Shown here in pieces: positions 21,902 to 30,896 of a stretch of DNA of 49,019 nt. The stretch is from Singulisphaera sp. GP187. GTDB taxonomy: Bacteria > Planctomycetota > UBA1135 > UBA2386. The DNA is taken from contig CAMBXM010000009.1 in assembly GCA_945871815.1 (NCBI GenBank), positions 1-49,019 on the forward strand, given 5' to 3'. Every line of letters starts with the position of its first letter. The stretch's first letter is position 1. The notes under the pieces are model-generated. The model saw nothing but the letters and a program-made list of their open reading frames with translations. It ran no database searches and had not been told where the DNA came from. The translations under genes were made by a program, and so were the position numbers.

Positions 21902-22899
21902 GAGCTGCGCTCCTCGGTTGCCTGAGTGGTCACGTTCTTACGATCCTCGTTGGCGATCACGACCGAACTGTTGTGCTCCTCCAACGTGTAGTAGTGCGGC
22001 CGCGTGCGCAACTCGCCGACGATGCGCCCGATGTACTCGCACAGCACCGTCACGAAGAGGAACAGGCAGAAGAACATCACAGCGTTCTGCAACGAGAGCG
22101 TCGCCCAGCCTTCGGCCACTTCCTTCTTGAAGAGGTAGACCAACAGGACGTAGCCCATGTAGAGCAGATTGAGCGCGCTGAGGCCAAACCCCAGCCAACT
22201 CACCATGCGAAGTGGGTGGGTCGAGTTGGCGACGATGATGCCGACAGCAAGGCTGATGGCATCCATCAGCCGGCGTTGCCGCGGGCGCTGGCGTCGGCTC
22301 ACCTGCTCGTACTCGTACAGCTCGACCGGAAAGCCGACTTGGGCGCTGAAGCTGCGGAGGAAGCGCGTGCGGTCCTTGATCTGGGTGATGGCATTGACCG
22401 CCTGCCGACTCAACACTCGAAAGTAGGTCGAGTTCTGAGGGATGTTCAGCTTCAGGTGACGGTTGCAGTACCAGTAGAACAGTCGAGCTCCCAGACGGTT
22501 CCAGACTGGCTCGGGCCCGCGTCGCTGCTGAACTCCAACGACGGTGCGGGAGTCCTTGCGCGAGCGCTCGACCAAGTGCGGGATCAGTTTCGGTGGATCC
22601 GAGTCAGCCAGGGCCACGACGACGTAGTCGCCGATCGCCGTGTCGAGTCCCGCAGAGATCGCCACCTCGGTCCCGAATGGGCGTGAGAAGGTGATCAGGC
22701 GCACGCATTCGATGTGCGTCAAGAGCTTCCTCACCACGGCAACAGTGTCGTCGCGCGAGCCATCGTCGACGAGAACGAGTTCGTAGTTGGAGTAGTGCTC
22801 CTTGAGCACCTCTGATACTTCGCGAACGAACGAATCGACGATGTCGCCATCATCGGAAAGCGGTGCGACCACGGACACGAAGCAGTCCGAGAGTGTCAT
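21898..22899 (-). CDS. GT2-family glycosyltransferase with two C-terminal membrane helices (GtrB/ArnC-like)
   Basis: This 333-residue protein has LVLVDDGSRDDT and VVALADSDPPKL (DxD) in the catalytic domain. Two membrane helices follow near residues 230-258 and 270-296, the layout of polyprenyl-phosphate glycosyltransferases such as GtrB and ArnC. These make undecaprenyl-phosphate sugars that a GT-C enzyme then uses outside the cell, which fits the GT-C-like protein at 17910. The ATG at 22899 has AGGAGA upstream and overlaps the stop of the FAD oxidoreductase. The long open frame upstream of this ATG is out-of-frame shadow. Confidence 0.88.
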   Translation of the reverse strand: MTLSDCFVSVVAPLSDDGDIVDSFVREVSEVLKEHYSNYELVLVDDGSRDDTVAVVRKLLTHIECVRLITFSRPFGTEVAISAGLDTAIGDYVVVALADSDPPKLIPHLVERSRKDSRTVVGVQQRRGPEPVWNRLGARLFYWYCNRHLKLNIPQNSTYFRVLSRQAVNAITQIKDRTRFLRSFSAQVGFPVELYEYEQVSRRQRPRQRRLMDAISLAVGIIVANSTHPLRMVSWLGFGLSALNLLYMGYVLLVYLFKKEVAEGWATLSLQNAVMFFCLFLFVTVLCEYIGRIVGELRTRPHYYTLEEHNSSVVIANEDRKNVTTQATEERSS

Positions 22900-24044
22900 G
22901 CTGTCTCCTGGCTCACGATGGAATCTGCAGCCGACACGTAGTCGATCATGTCGAAGACGTTGTCGATTTTGGCGCCCATGATGCAGTCGAGGTTGGGCAG
23001 CCCTTGGTCTTTTCGCAACAGAATCGGACGACTGTCGTCCATCTCGCTGCGCGGCAGCACAGTCTTCACTTCCATCAGGGAATCTACATGTCGGCAACCG
23101 GTCAGAACCGGCATGTAGCGGCGAGCATCCATGACCATCCGAAGGTAGTTGCTCTGCCGCGGACGCCCCGCGAGCACCGCGTAGGGGTCCATGTACGGCC
23201 GATCCGTGGCGTCCTGCCATTGGCAGTGCGGCGTGTAGCGCACGTGGCTGAAGGAGTGGAGGCCACGCGACGGGAACGGCATCACCGAGAAGAACGGGCC
23301 GCACATCACCGTGATGCCCATGCCCTTCACCTCGGGAGGCACCTCGACCAGTGCAATCTCCGTCAACTCGTGCTTGAGCGGGATCAGAGGCAACCCCGAA
23401 GCATCGAGCAGTCGGTTGATACGCGAGTAGGTGCAGTTGAAGACGCGGTGTGCCGTCAGCTCCTGACGCCCGTTCGATGTCGAGCACTCGACGCCGAGCT
23501 TGCCACCGGGCAACTGCCGCACGCGCAGCGCATCGGTACTGAGTCTGACATCGACCAAGGATGCCTCCATCTCGGTCACCATCCGCTGCCGCAACTTCAC
23601 TGCGTCGAACGCGCACTCCTGCACCGTGAAGACCTCCTCGATGAGATCGGCATCGAACATCTTTCGAATGGCCGTTGGCGCCGGCGTGATCGGTGCGCCG
23701 ATCGTCGTGCAGAAGAGGCGGAACTGATTCGCGGTCACTTTCGAGAAGTTGCGACTGACCGCGTAGTACTTGTCGAACGACTCATCCACACAGTCGCGGA
23801 ACTGCGCCAAGAAGCGCGGGTAGTTGATCCGCGACCGTAAGGCCGTGAGCAGGCTTCTCGGGTAGTGATAGCCGTTGTGGACGCGGGCCTGATTCGAATG
23901 CGAGGCGCGCTGCAGTAGCTCAGGACCGGCTTCGAGTAGCACAACTCGCAACTGACGCGTCTGGCGGAGATGCACAGCCAGACTGCAGCCGAAGAAGCCG
24001 CCGCCGATGATCAACGCGTCGAACTCGTTGCGATCTCTGTCCAC
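22896..24044 (-). CDS. FAD-dependent oxidoreductase (DAO family)
   Basis: This 382-residue protein starts with a dinucleotide-binding motif, LIIGGGFFGCSLAVHL, followed by VVLLEAGPELLQRAS and SNQARVHNGYHYP. It is of the D-amino-acid-oxidase-like superfamily. No amine or sugar substrate can be assigned. Being first in a glycosyltransferase cassette, it may oxidise a sugar or an attached group. Translation starts at GTG. It is the promoter-proximal gene of the six-gene minus-strand unit. Confidence 0.82.
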   Translation of the reverse strand: MDRDRNEFDALIIGGGFFGCSLAVHLRQTRQLRVVLLEAGPELLQRASHSNQARVHNGYHYPRSLLTALRSRINYPRFLAQFRDCVDESFDKYYAVSRNFSKVTANQFRLFCTTIGAPITPAPTAIRKMFDADLIEEVFTVQECAFDAVKLRQRMVTEMEASLVDVRLSTDALRVRQLPGGKLGVECSTSNGRQELTAHRVFNCTYSRINRLLDASGLPLIPLKHELTEIALVEVPPEVKGMGITVMCGPFFSVMPFPSRGLHSFSHVRYTPHCQWQDATDRPYMDPYAVLAGRPRQSNYLRMVMDARRYMPVLTGCRHVDSLMEVKTVLPRSEMDDSRPILLRKDQGLPNLDCIMGAKIDNVFDMIDYVSAADSIVSQETA

Positions 24045-24484
24045 GGCGAGGAATCCCCTGTCTCACTGGGGCGAAAGCTGTGGGCTATAGATGCAAGTGC
24101 GCGCGGTTGTTGCGGACGATACTTCGCCCTGCGTCCTGTGCGCACGATCACGGATGGGGGTCACGCACAGACTCTAGCACACCCAGCAGAGGCCGGACCA
24201 GCAGGTGGGGCGATGGTGGTGGAGCGCATCACGTAGAAGCGGTTTCACAACAAGCCGGCTCGCGAGGCCGAGCAACGAAGGTCGAGGGCAAGGCGCGAGT
24301 TCGCAGCGGCATCGGTAGATCCCGCGGAGAACTCGCGACGCTGCCGTCGCACCGCCGTCTCGTCCGCAGTGGTCGCACACCAGACTGGCCGCGGGCGCGG
24401 TGTGAGATCGCGGCTTCAACCGATGTCATCGACGAGGCGACGATGAACAGAGGTGAGAAGAGGTGAGCAGCGAAGTCGCCGTCG
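24045..24484. other. 440-base gap upstream of the glycan cassette
   Basis: No convincing gene is seen in either strand; the short open frames have no ribosome site or recognisable product. The gap should hold the end of the pnt transcript and the promoter of the cassette, both read on the minus strand. An 8-bp inverted repeat, GCGAGTTC (24295-24302) with GAACTCGC (24329-24336), and a minus-strand CTATAG near 24100 are the only signals noticed. Neither is strong. Confidence 0.5.
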
Positions 24485-25885
24485 TTACTTCGACAGCTCC
24501 TTCATTTCCTTGACCATGCCTTCCAACGCCTCCTTGGCATCGAGGAAGACCATCAAGCAGTTGTCCAACTCGAACAACGGGTTCTTGATGCCGGCATAAC
24601 CAGGGGCAAGCGAACGCTTGATCACAACGCACGTCCGCGCCTGGTCGACATCGAGGATGGGCATGCCGGCGATCGGGCCCGTGGCCTCGCGGGCGGCTGG
24701 GTTCACGACGTCGTTGGCGCCGACGACGATGACCACATCCGTGCTCTTGAAGTCACTGTTGATGTTGTCCATCTCCCACAACTGATCGTAGGGAACATCC
24801 GACTCGGCGAGCAGCACGTTCATGTGGCCCGGCATGCGGCCGGCGACCGGGTGGATCGCGTAGCGCACGTTGCAACCGCGCTTCTGCAGCAGGTCTCCGA
24901 GTTCGCGCACGACGTGCTGCGCTTGTGCCACGGCAAGCCCGTAACCGGGGACGATGATGACCGAAGCGGCGCCGTCGAGCAGCATCGCCACTTCTTCAGG
25001 CGTCGTCGACTTGATCGACTTGTAGTCCTTGGCGTCCTTGGCGACGACTTCCTCGCCCATGCCACCGAGCAGCACGTTGCTGAGCGAGCGGTTCATCGCC
25101 TTGCACATGATCTGCGTCAGGATCAGGCCCGAAGTGCCGACCAGTGCACCTACAACGACCAGCAACGGGTTGTTGATGACGAAGCCTGCCGCCGCGCCAG
25201 CAATGCCCGAATAGCTGTTGAGCAGCGACACGACGACTGGCATGTCGGCACCACCGATCGGCATCACCAAGAAGACGCCGAGCGAGCCCGAGATGATCGC
25301 CAACAGAACTGTGGCGATCGTCATTTGCGCGTGGCTCGCAGTCGTGATCTCCCAGTAGCTGAGGCCGATCACTGCGACGCCCAGCGCTGCGTGAAACGCA
25401 TGCCGCTGTGAGCCCTTCACCGGGTGCACGAGCTTCTTTCCCGAGAGCTTGAAGTAGGCGATGAAACTGCCGGTCAACGTGATCATGCCGATCAGAATCG
25501 TGATCGGCGTGCTGACGGCATTGACGAACCCGGTGTCGAACAGCGACTTGTTCGGGTCGTGCATCAGCGGGTGCTCGAGGAGCGCCGCCATCGCGACGAG
25601 GGCCGAGGCCACGCCGCCAAAGCCGTTGAGGGCTGCCACCATCTCTGGCATTTGCGTGGTCGCAGTTTTCTTGGCGATCACCGCGCCGGCAGCGCCGCCG
25701 ACGAGAAGACCACTGATCACGACATACCAACTGATGTAGTTCGCACCGACTGCGAGTGTCGTGACGATCGCCAACAACATCGCGAACTCGGACAGCCGAT
25801 TGCCCTGCTGACAGGTCTTGATGTTCGTCAGCTTCTTGATGCCGAAAACGAACAGGACCGTGGCGAGGAGATAGAGGTAGTCCAC
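24485..25885 (-). CDS. pntB: Proton-translocating NAD(P) transhydrogenase subunit beta
   Basis: This 466-residue protein has an N-terminal membrane domain (about 1-270, roughly nine helices) and a C-terminal NADP(H)-binding domain. The latter contains VIIVPGYGLAVAQAQH, GRMPGHMNVLLAE and VVIVVGANDVVNPAA, all typical of PntB domain III. It couples hydride transfer from NADH to NADP+ to inward proton movement. The GTG start lies 1 base after the pntAB stop, so all three pnt genes are co-transcribed. Confidence 0.95.
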   Translation of the reverse strand: MDYLYLLATVLFVFGIKKLTNIKTCQQGNRLSEFAMLLAIVTTLAVGANYISWYVVISGLLVGGAAGAVIAKKTATTQMPEMVAALNGFGGVASALVAMAALLEHPLMHDPNKSLFDTGFVNAVSTPITILIGMITLTGSFIAYFKLSGKKLVHPVKGSQRHAFHAALGVAVIGLSYWEITTASHAQMTIATVLLAIISGSLGVFLVMPIGGADMPVVVSLLNSYSGIAGAAAGFVINNPLLVVVGALVGTSGLILTQIMCKAMNRSLSNVLLGGMGEEVVAKDAKDYKSIKSTTPEEVAMLLDGAASVIIVPGYGLAVAQAQHVVRELGDLLQKRGCNVRYAIHPVAGRMPGHMNVLLAESDVPYDQLWEMDNINSDFKSTDVVIVVGANDVVNPAAREATGPIAGMPILDVDQARTCVVIKRSLAPGYAGIKNPLFELDNCLMVFLDAKEALEGMVKEMKELSK

Positions 25886-25886
25886 G

Positions 25887-26219
25887 TTACTTCTTCTCCT
25901 TCCGCTTGAAGGAGCCCAGCATGCGGTCGGTCACCATGTAGCCACCGACCACGTTGATGGTCGCAAACACGATGGCGAGAAACGCCAGGATGTTGCCGAA
26001 CCACGACGGGATCGGCTGGCTTGCAGCAGCGAGCACTTCGGGTGCCGCGTCCTTGAACGCGAGCGCGCAGAGGATCGCGCCAACCAGGGTGATGCCCGAA
26101 ATCGCGTTCGAACCCGACATCAGCGGCGTGTGCAGCGTTGGCGGGACCTTGTTGATCAGTTCAAAACCGAGCAGCGACGCGATCGCGAAAACGAAGATCG
26201 TGAGGAAGATCGGGTCCAT
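25887..26219 (-). CDS. pntAB: NAD(P) transhydrogenase subunit alpha 2 (membrane part)
   Basis: This 110-residue protein has three membrane helices and the PntA domain II sequence (FELINKVPPTLHTPLMSGSN). The alpha subunit is split into two genes here, the arrangement found in Rhodospirillum-type transhydrogenases, rather than fused as in Escherichia coli. The C-terminus is strongly basic (SFKRKEKK). It lies 2 bases after pntAA. Confidence 0.93.
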   Translation of the reverse strand: MDPIFLTIFVFAIASLLGFELINKVPPTLHTPLMSGSNAISGITLVGAILCALAFKDAAPEVLAAASQPIPSWFGNILAFLAIVFATINVVGGYMVTDRMLGSFKRKEKK

Positions 26220-26221
26220 GA

Positions 26222-27358
26222 TCAGTTGCCTTGCGCGGCCAGGGCCTGCGCGGTGGGTTGGTGCCGGACCTGACCGTCGTGGACGATCGTGACGGCAGAG
26301 AGGATCTCGTTGTTCATGTCCAGGTTCAGCGCACCGGCCTTGACGAACTCACCGAGGAACGCGGTGACGTTGCGAGCAAACATGCGCGACGCGTCGGCTG
26401 CGACTTGGCCCGGCAGGTTTGCATCACCGAGGATGGTGACGCCGTCGACGACGACATGTTGACCCTTGACCGTGCCTTCAACGTTGCCGCCCATGGCGGC
26501 GGCCATGTCGACGATCACCGAGCCGGGCTTCATCCCCTTTCGCATGTCAGCTGTGACCAACACTGGCGCCTTCTTGCCAGGGATCAGCGCCGTCGTGATC
26601 ACCACATCCGCGGAAGTGATATGTTTGGTCAGAATCTCGCGCTGCTTCTTCAAGAAGTCCTGCGTCGTCTCGCTGGCGTAGCCGCCCTTGGTCTCAGCGT
26701 CTGGCGGCGTGCCGGTATCGACAAACTTGCCGCCTAGTGACTCAACCTGCTCTTTGCAGGCCGGTCGGATGTCGTTGGCCTCCACGACCGCACCGAGCTT
26801 GCGCGCCGTCGAGATCGCCTGCAATCCGGCGACGCCAACACCGAGCACCAGCACCCGCGCTGGCGTGATCGTGCCAGCGGCAGTCATCATCAGCGGGAAC
26901 ATCTTCGGCAGGTGCACGGCGGCGAGCAGAACCGCCTGGTAGCCGCTGCAGGTTGCCTGCGACGACAAGATGTCCATCTTCTGCGCGCGGCTGATGCGCG
27001 GCATGAACTCGAGGCCCATGGCCGTGACCTTTGCGTCGCGCAAGGCTGCGACGGCCGACAAGTTCATGCTCGGCTGCAGTGAACAAATGCTCAGGGATCC
27101 GGCCTTCTGGGCCTTCGCCTGCGCCGGCGTTGGTGGCTGGATTCCGAGTACGAGGTCGGCGCTGCCGCGCGCCTCACTACCGACGAGGGCAGCGCCCGCA
27201 TCGGCATAGTCTTGGTCGGCGAAACCGGCGCTGAGTCCAGCGCCGCGCTCGACTTCGGGCTTGAGGCCTAGCTTGATCAGTCCCTTGACGGTTTCCGGGA
27301 TCGCTGCGACTCGGGTCTCGCCGGACTCCGTCTCCTTGGGCACGAAGACAACTGGCAT
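26222..27358 (-). CDS. pntAA: NAD(P) transhydrogenase subunit alpha 1 (NAD-binding part)
   Basis: This 378-residue soluble NAD(H)-binding domain I is related to alanine dehydrogenase. It contains VPKETESGETRVAAIPETV at the N-terminus, RISRAQKMDILSSQ, VLVLGVGVAGLQAI (dinucleotide binding) and GSVIVDMAAAMGGNVEGT. The ATG at 27358 places translation directly before the conserved VPKE start. An ATG 9 codons upstream (27385) is also possible. It is the first gene of the pnt operon and is divergent from pyrF. Confidence 0.93.
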   Translation of the reverse strand: MPVVFVPKETESGETRVAAIPETVKGLIKLGLKPEVERGAGLSAGFADQDYADAGAALVGSEARGSADLVLGIQPPTPAQAKAQKAGSLSICSLQPSMNLSAVAALRDAKVTAMGLEFMPRISRAQKMDILSSQATCSGYQAVLLAAVHLPKMFPLMMTAAGTITPARVLVLGVGVAGLQAISTARKLGAVVEANDIRPACKEQVESLGGKFVDTGTPPDAETKGGYASETTQDFLKKQREILTKHITSADVVITTALIPGKKAPVLVTADMRKGMKPGSVIVDMAAAMGGNVEGTVKGQHVVVDGVTILGDANLPGQVAADASRMFARNVTAFLGEFVKAGALNLDMNNEILSAVTIVHDGQVRHQPTAQALAAQGN

Positions 27359-27524
27359 CGGGTGGGGTCTGCTCGAATGCGCCATCCCCGCGGGCGGGGG
27401 TGGCCAGGAATTGGGAGGGAGAAGGAAACAGCGAACTGGTCTCCGATGCCACTTGGAACACGCGCCCGTACGCTGGCCCCTCCGATGCGCTGGTCGGCCG
27501 CGCCGCCGTCGCTACGTTGCGCAC

Positions 27525-28403
27525 ATGGCCTTCGTCGTCGAACTGTCCCGTCGCCTCCTCGCGGGCGAAGCACCCGCGGTGGTCGGACTCGACCCGCGCC
27601 TCTCGGCGTTACCGACTTCCCTCCTGCCCGATGCGCCCGCGCCTGACCGCATCGCCGCCTTCTACCAACGTGTACTGCCAGCGCTCGCCCGCCACGTGCC
27701 GGTGGTGAAGCCCAACATCGCGTTCTTCGAGTGCTTTGGCTCCGCCGGGTTTGCCGCCTACGAGTCCACCTGTGCCACCGCCCGGAAGTGCGGCCTGCTG
27801 GTGCTCGGCGACATCAAGCGCGGCGACATCGGCAGCACTGCCGAGGCCTACGCCGAGGGCCACGCGCAGTGGGCGGACGCGGTGACGCTGCATCCCTACC
27901 TCGGCGGCGACTCGCTGCAGCCGTTCTTGGAACGTTGCCACCCCGATCGCGGTGGACTCGGCGTGTTTGTGCTGGTGCGCACCAGCAATCCGGGCGCGAA
28001 GGACCTCCAGGACCTGCCGATCGAGGGGCAGGGCCGCGCGCTCTGCGACGCTGTCGCCGCCGCCGTTCACCGCTGGGGGCAGGAGTTGCCACTGGCGGAG
28101 GGCTATTCGCCCGTCGGTGCCGTGGTGGGGGCGACCTGGCCTGCCGAACTGCACCGATTGCGCCGCCTCATGCCAAACGCATGGATCCTGCTGCCGGGCG
28201 TCGGCGCCCAAGGCGGCAAGGTGGCGGACCTAGCCGCTGCGTTTGATCGCCGCGGGCTCGGCGGTCTTGCGACGCAGAGCCGAGGCGTCATGCAGGCGTT
28301 CCAACCCAGCGACCCTGATTGGCTCGCCAAAGTGGAGGCCGCAGCCGAGCAGTTCGCCGCCGAATGCCGCCACGTTCAGCAGCTAGCCGCCCGCGCAAAG
28401 TGA
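27525..28403 (+). CDS. pyrF: Orotidine 5'-phosphate decarboxylase (type 2)
   Basis: This 292-residue enzyme makes UMP from OMP, the last step of de novo pyrimidine synthesis. The active-site signature LVLGDIKRGDIGSTAEAYA is complete, preceded by VVKPNIAFFE. GVGAQGG, the phosphate-binding part, is near the end. Length and motif place it in the longer type-2 branch. The ATG at 27525 begins the conserved N-terminus; the frame stays open upstream but has no similarity there. It stands alone, divergent from pnt, and a strong hairpin follows it. Confidence 0.93.
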   Translation: MAFVVELSRRLLAGEAPAVVGLDPRLSALPTSLLPDAPAPDRIAAFYQRVLPALARHVPVVKPNIAFFECFGSAGFAAYESTCATARKCGLLVLGDIKRGDIGSTAEAYAEGHAQWADAVTLHPYLGGDSLQPFLERCHPDRGGLGVFVLVRTSNPGAKDLQDLPIEGQGRALCDAVAAAVHRWGQELPLAEGYSPVGAVVGATWPAELHRLRRLMPNAWILLPGVGAQGGKVADLAAAFDRRGLGGLATQSRGVMQAFQPSDPDWLAKVEAAAEQFAAECRHVQQLAARAK

Positions 28404-28434
28404 TCGCCGCGCCACCGCCAAAGCAGCAAAGTTC

Positions 28435-28457
28435 GCGAGGATCGCACCGATCCTCGC
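28435..28457 (+). terminator. 9-bp perfect stem-loop after pyrF
   Basis: GCGAGGATC (28435-28443) and GATCCTCGC (28449-28457) are perfect complements around GCACC. The hairpin lies 31 bases after the pyrF stop and 49 bases before bshC. It is followed by TT only, so termination would be Rho-independent only in a weak sense. Confidence 0.5.
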
Positions 28458-28506
28458 TTCGGCGCACTGGAGCAGCACGCAGTCCTCCCCTAGAACCTCA
28501 CGCCCG

Positions 28507-30060
28507 GTGGTCACAACGTTGCGTCACATCTCGTTCCGTCGTCTGGGCACCAGCGACGTTCATCAACGGTTCCTCGACGACGATCGCGATCTCTGCGCGG
28601 TACTCGGCAAACGAGCCCGCTCGCTCGACGAGCTGTTGAAACGCGCGCCGACTGGCGCCGACCGGATCGTGCCACGCGACGCGCTGGTGCGCGCGTTCAC
28701 GGCCTACGCTGAGCGGCACGGGGCGCCGCCTGAGGTGTTCGAGAGCGCCAAGCGCCTCGCTGACCCCAAGGTCCAGATCGTCATCACCGGACAGCAGCCA
28801 GGCCTCATCGGCGGCCCGTTGTTCAACCTGCACAAGGTCGCAACGGCCATCCGCTTGTGCCAGCAGATCGAGGCCGAGAACGGCGCCATCCGCGCGGTGC
28901 CGGTGTTTTGGAACCACAGTGACGACCACGATCTCGAAGAGGCGAATCGCCTGTTCCTGGTCAATAGCGCGCAGGAAGTGCAGCGTTTTCGCCTCGACAT
29001 CGACCGCGGTGGTGCCCCGCTGCGCAACGTGCACTGCGGTCGAGAAGTGGAGCGCGTGCTGGCAGAGCTCGACGCGCTGCTGCCACAAAGTGAGTCGCGG
29101 CAATGGGCGCTCGACATCTTCAAGCCGCGCCACCCGGACGAAGCACTCGGCGCCGCGCAGGCGCGCATGATGTTCGAGCTGTTTGGCCGCCATGGCTTGC
29201 TGGTCATCGAACCTCGCGACTTGCCGAGCGAGGCATTCCCGCCGCTCCAGCGTTGGTGGTCGCAGTCAGACACCATCCGAGACGTCGTGCGGCAGACTTG
29301 CGACGAGCTGACAGACTTGGGCATCGACGTCACGATGGACCCGTCGGCGACGATGATGTTCGAGATCACCGGTGACCGGCGCACGCCGCTCGCTGACGCC
29401 GAGAAGTATCAACGCTGGCAGGACCTCAGTCCGGGGGCACTGCTGCGCCCGCTGTGGCAAGACGCTTGTCTTCCGACGATCGCTTTCGTCGTTGGCCCCG
29501 GCGAGCTCGCGTATCTGTCGGTCGTCGCGCCGCTCTATCGCACTCTCGGTGTGCCGCAGCCTCTGTTCGTGCCGCGCGCGTCGATGACGCTGGTGGAGCC
29601 ATCGCTCCAGCGGATCCTGACCAAGTTCGGTCTCGATCTCACCGACCTCGATCAATCACCAGAGCAGCTCGTCGAGCGCGCACAGGGAACCGATCGCGAC
29701 CTGCTCGAAGGGCAACTCGATGACATGGTCGCGAGCATCCGCACCGGCCTCGACAAGGTCGCCACGCAGATGCAGGACCTCGACAGCTCGATGCTGGCGT
29801 CGATCGACCGCGTGCGCACCAAAACGACGGAGGAGATCGAACGGCTGGCGCAGAAACTGCGTGCCGCCCGCCAGAACCGCGAAGGCACCGGTCTGCGGCA
29901 GTTCCGCCGCCTGACTTCCAACCTCCGCCCGCGCGGCCGCCCGCAGGAACGCGTACTCGGCCCGCTGGGGTTCCTCGCCGCCCATGGCCGTGAGCTGGCT
30001 GACAAGATCATCGCCGCGTCAGATCCATTCACCATCGAGCACGGCGTCCTGGAGTTGTGA
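28507..30060 (+). CDS. bshC: Putative cysteine ligase of bacillithiol synthesis BshC
   Basis: This 517-residue protein is expected to add cysteine to GlcN-malate, the last step of bacillithiol synthesis. Recognised BshC features are VITGQQPGLIGGPLFNLHK (about 92-110), PVFWNHSDDHDLEEAN and the block LRPLWQDACLPTIAFVVGPG followed by ELAYLS and PLYRTLGVPQPLFVPR. A long coiled-coil-like region (about 400-470) follows, as in the family. Translation appears to start at GTG 28507 without a clear ribosome site. It overlaps bshB1. Confidence 0.92.
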   Translation: MVTTLRHISFRRLGTSDVHQRFLDDDRDLCAVLGKRARSLDELLKRAPTGADRIVPRDALVRAFTAYAERHGAPPEVFESAKRLADPKVQIVITGQQPGLIGGPLFNLHKVATAIRLCQQIEAENGAIRAVPVFWNHSDDHDLEEANRLFLVNSAQEVQRFRLDIDRGGAPLRNVHCGREVERVLAELDALLPQSESRQWALDIFKPRHPDEALGAAQARMMFELFGRHGLLVIEPRDLPSEAFPPLQRWWSQSDTIRDVVRQTCDELTDLGIDVTMDPSATMMFEITGDRRTPLADAEKYQRWQDLSPGALLRPLWQDACLPTIAFVVGPGELAYLSVVAPLYRTLGVPQPLFVPRASMTLVEPSLQRILTKFGLDLTDLDQSPEQLVERAQGTDRDLLEGQLDDMVASIRTGLDKVATQMQDLDSSMLASIDRVRTKTTEEIERLAQKLRAARQNREGTGLRQFRRLTSNLRPRGRPQERVLGPLGFLAAHGRELADKIIAASDPFTIEHGVLEL

Positions 30061-30767
30061 TGACGAGCGACTGCGCCGCGCTGTTCGTCGGCCCGCATCC
30101 CGACGACGTCGAGATCGCCGCGAGCGGCACGATTCTGCGGCTCACGCGCAGCGGCCACCGCGTGGTCATCCTCGATCTGACCGCTGGCGAGATGGGTTCG
30201 CGTGGAACAGGCGAGCAGCGGCAGCGAGAAGCTGCGGCAGCTGCCGCGATGCTAGGCGTGGCGGACCGGCGCAGTCTCGCATTGCGTGATACGGCGATCG
30301 CCGACGACGACGATTCGGTCCAGAAGCTCGTCGCCTTGATGCGCGAGGTGCGCCCGCGACTGTTGTTTGCACCGCACGAGCGCGACGTGCATCCGGACCA
30401 CACCGCTGCCGCGCAACTCGCAGGCAAGGCGTGGTTCTACTCAGGCCTCGTGCGCTTCCATCCAGAACTCGGTTCACCGCACCGACCCCGCCTGCTGGTC
30501 CGTTACCCCGGCAACGTGCCGGTCGAACCGACCTTTGCGGTCGACATCAGTGACTTGGTCGAGCAGAAGGCCGCTGTGCTGGGTTGCTACCGCTCGCAGT
30601 TGCAGGGCGAAGGTGCCAAGACTCATATGGTCCAAGGCATCGATGTCCGCGACCGCGCCCAGGTGCGGGACCGGTTCTTCGGCGTGCGCATCGGCTGCGC
30701 CGCGGCAGAGCCGTTTGTCATCGACGGGCCGTTGCCGCTCGCGGACCTCGGTGCGCTGCTGGGCTGA
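30060..30767 (+). CDS. bshB1: Bacillithiol biosynthesis deacetylase BshB1 (PIG-L family)
   Basis: This 235-residue zinc hydrolase should remove the acetyl group from GlcNAc-malate. It has the metal motif PHPDDVE near residue 13, the BshB1-like LTAGEMGSRGTGEQR segment and VHPDHTAA with the third His ligand. The stop of bshC shares a base with the ATG at 30060; a GTG one codon earlier is an alternative. GGAG at 30051-30054 would serve as ribosome site. Confidence 0.92.
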   Translation: MTSDCAALFVGPHPDDVEIAASGTILRLTRSGHRVVILDLTAGEMGSRGTGEQRQREAAAAAAMLGVADRRSLALRDTAIADDDDSVQKLVALMREVRPRLLFAPHERDVHPDHTAAAQLAGKAWFYSGLVRFHPELGSPHRPRLLVRYPGNVPVEPTFAVDISDLVEQKAAVLGCYRSQLQGEGAKTHMVQGIDVRDRAQVRDRFFGVRIGCAAAEPFVIDGPLPLADLGALLG

Positions 30768-30805
30768 GTTCGGCTCGCCGGCTGCAGGATCGCGCGGAAT
30801 CCGGC

Positions 30806-30827
30806 GACGCAGATTTTGCCCTGCGTC
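30806..30827 (+). terminator. 7-bp stem-loop between bshB1 and parA
   Basis: GACGCAG (30806-30812) and CTGCGTC (30821-30827) are perfect complements around an 8-base loop containing ATTTT. The hairpin lies 39 bases after bshB1 and 70 bases before parA. It may separate the two transcripts. Confidence 0.4.
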
Positions 30828-30896
30828 TGCCGCGCATCTCTAATGGACCATCGCTCGTCCTTTTGCGAGCCCGTTCGACATCCAAGGGAACGCACC

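Noticed and set aside
22900-23616. N-terminal extension of the GtrB-like transferase open frame
   Set aside because: It runs in a different frame across the FAD oxidoreductase gene; the ATG at 22899 with AGGAGA upstream starts the conserved GT2 domain.
22863-23840. 325-codon plus-strand frame opposite the FAD oxidoreductase
   Set aside because: Composition is rich in Arg/His/Val as expected from a reverse-strand shadow, and the minus-strand gene has a clear FAD motif.
24045-24484. Possible tRNA or small RNA in the long gap before the pnt genes
   Set aside because: No cloverleaf-type T-loop (GGTTCGAATCC-like) or conserved RNA motif was found on either strand.
27261-27524. Upstream extension of the pyrF frame
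   Set aside because: The 88 codons before ATG 27525 overlap the divergent pntAA start and show no similarity to PyrF.
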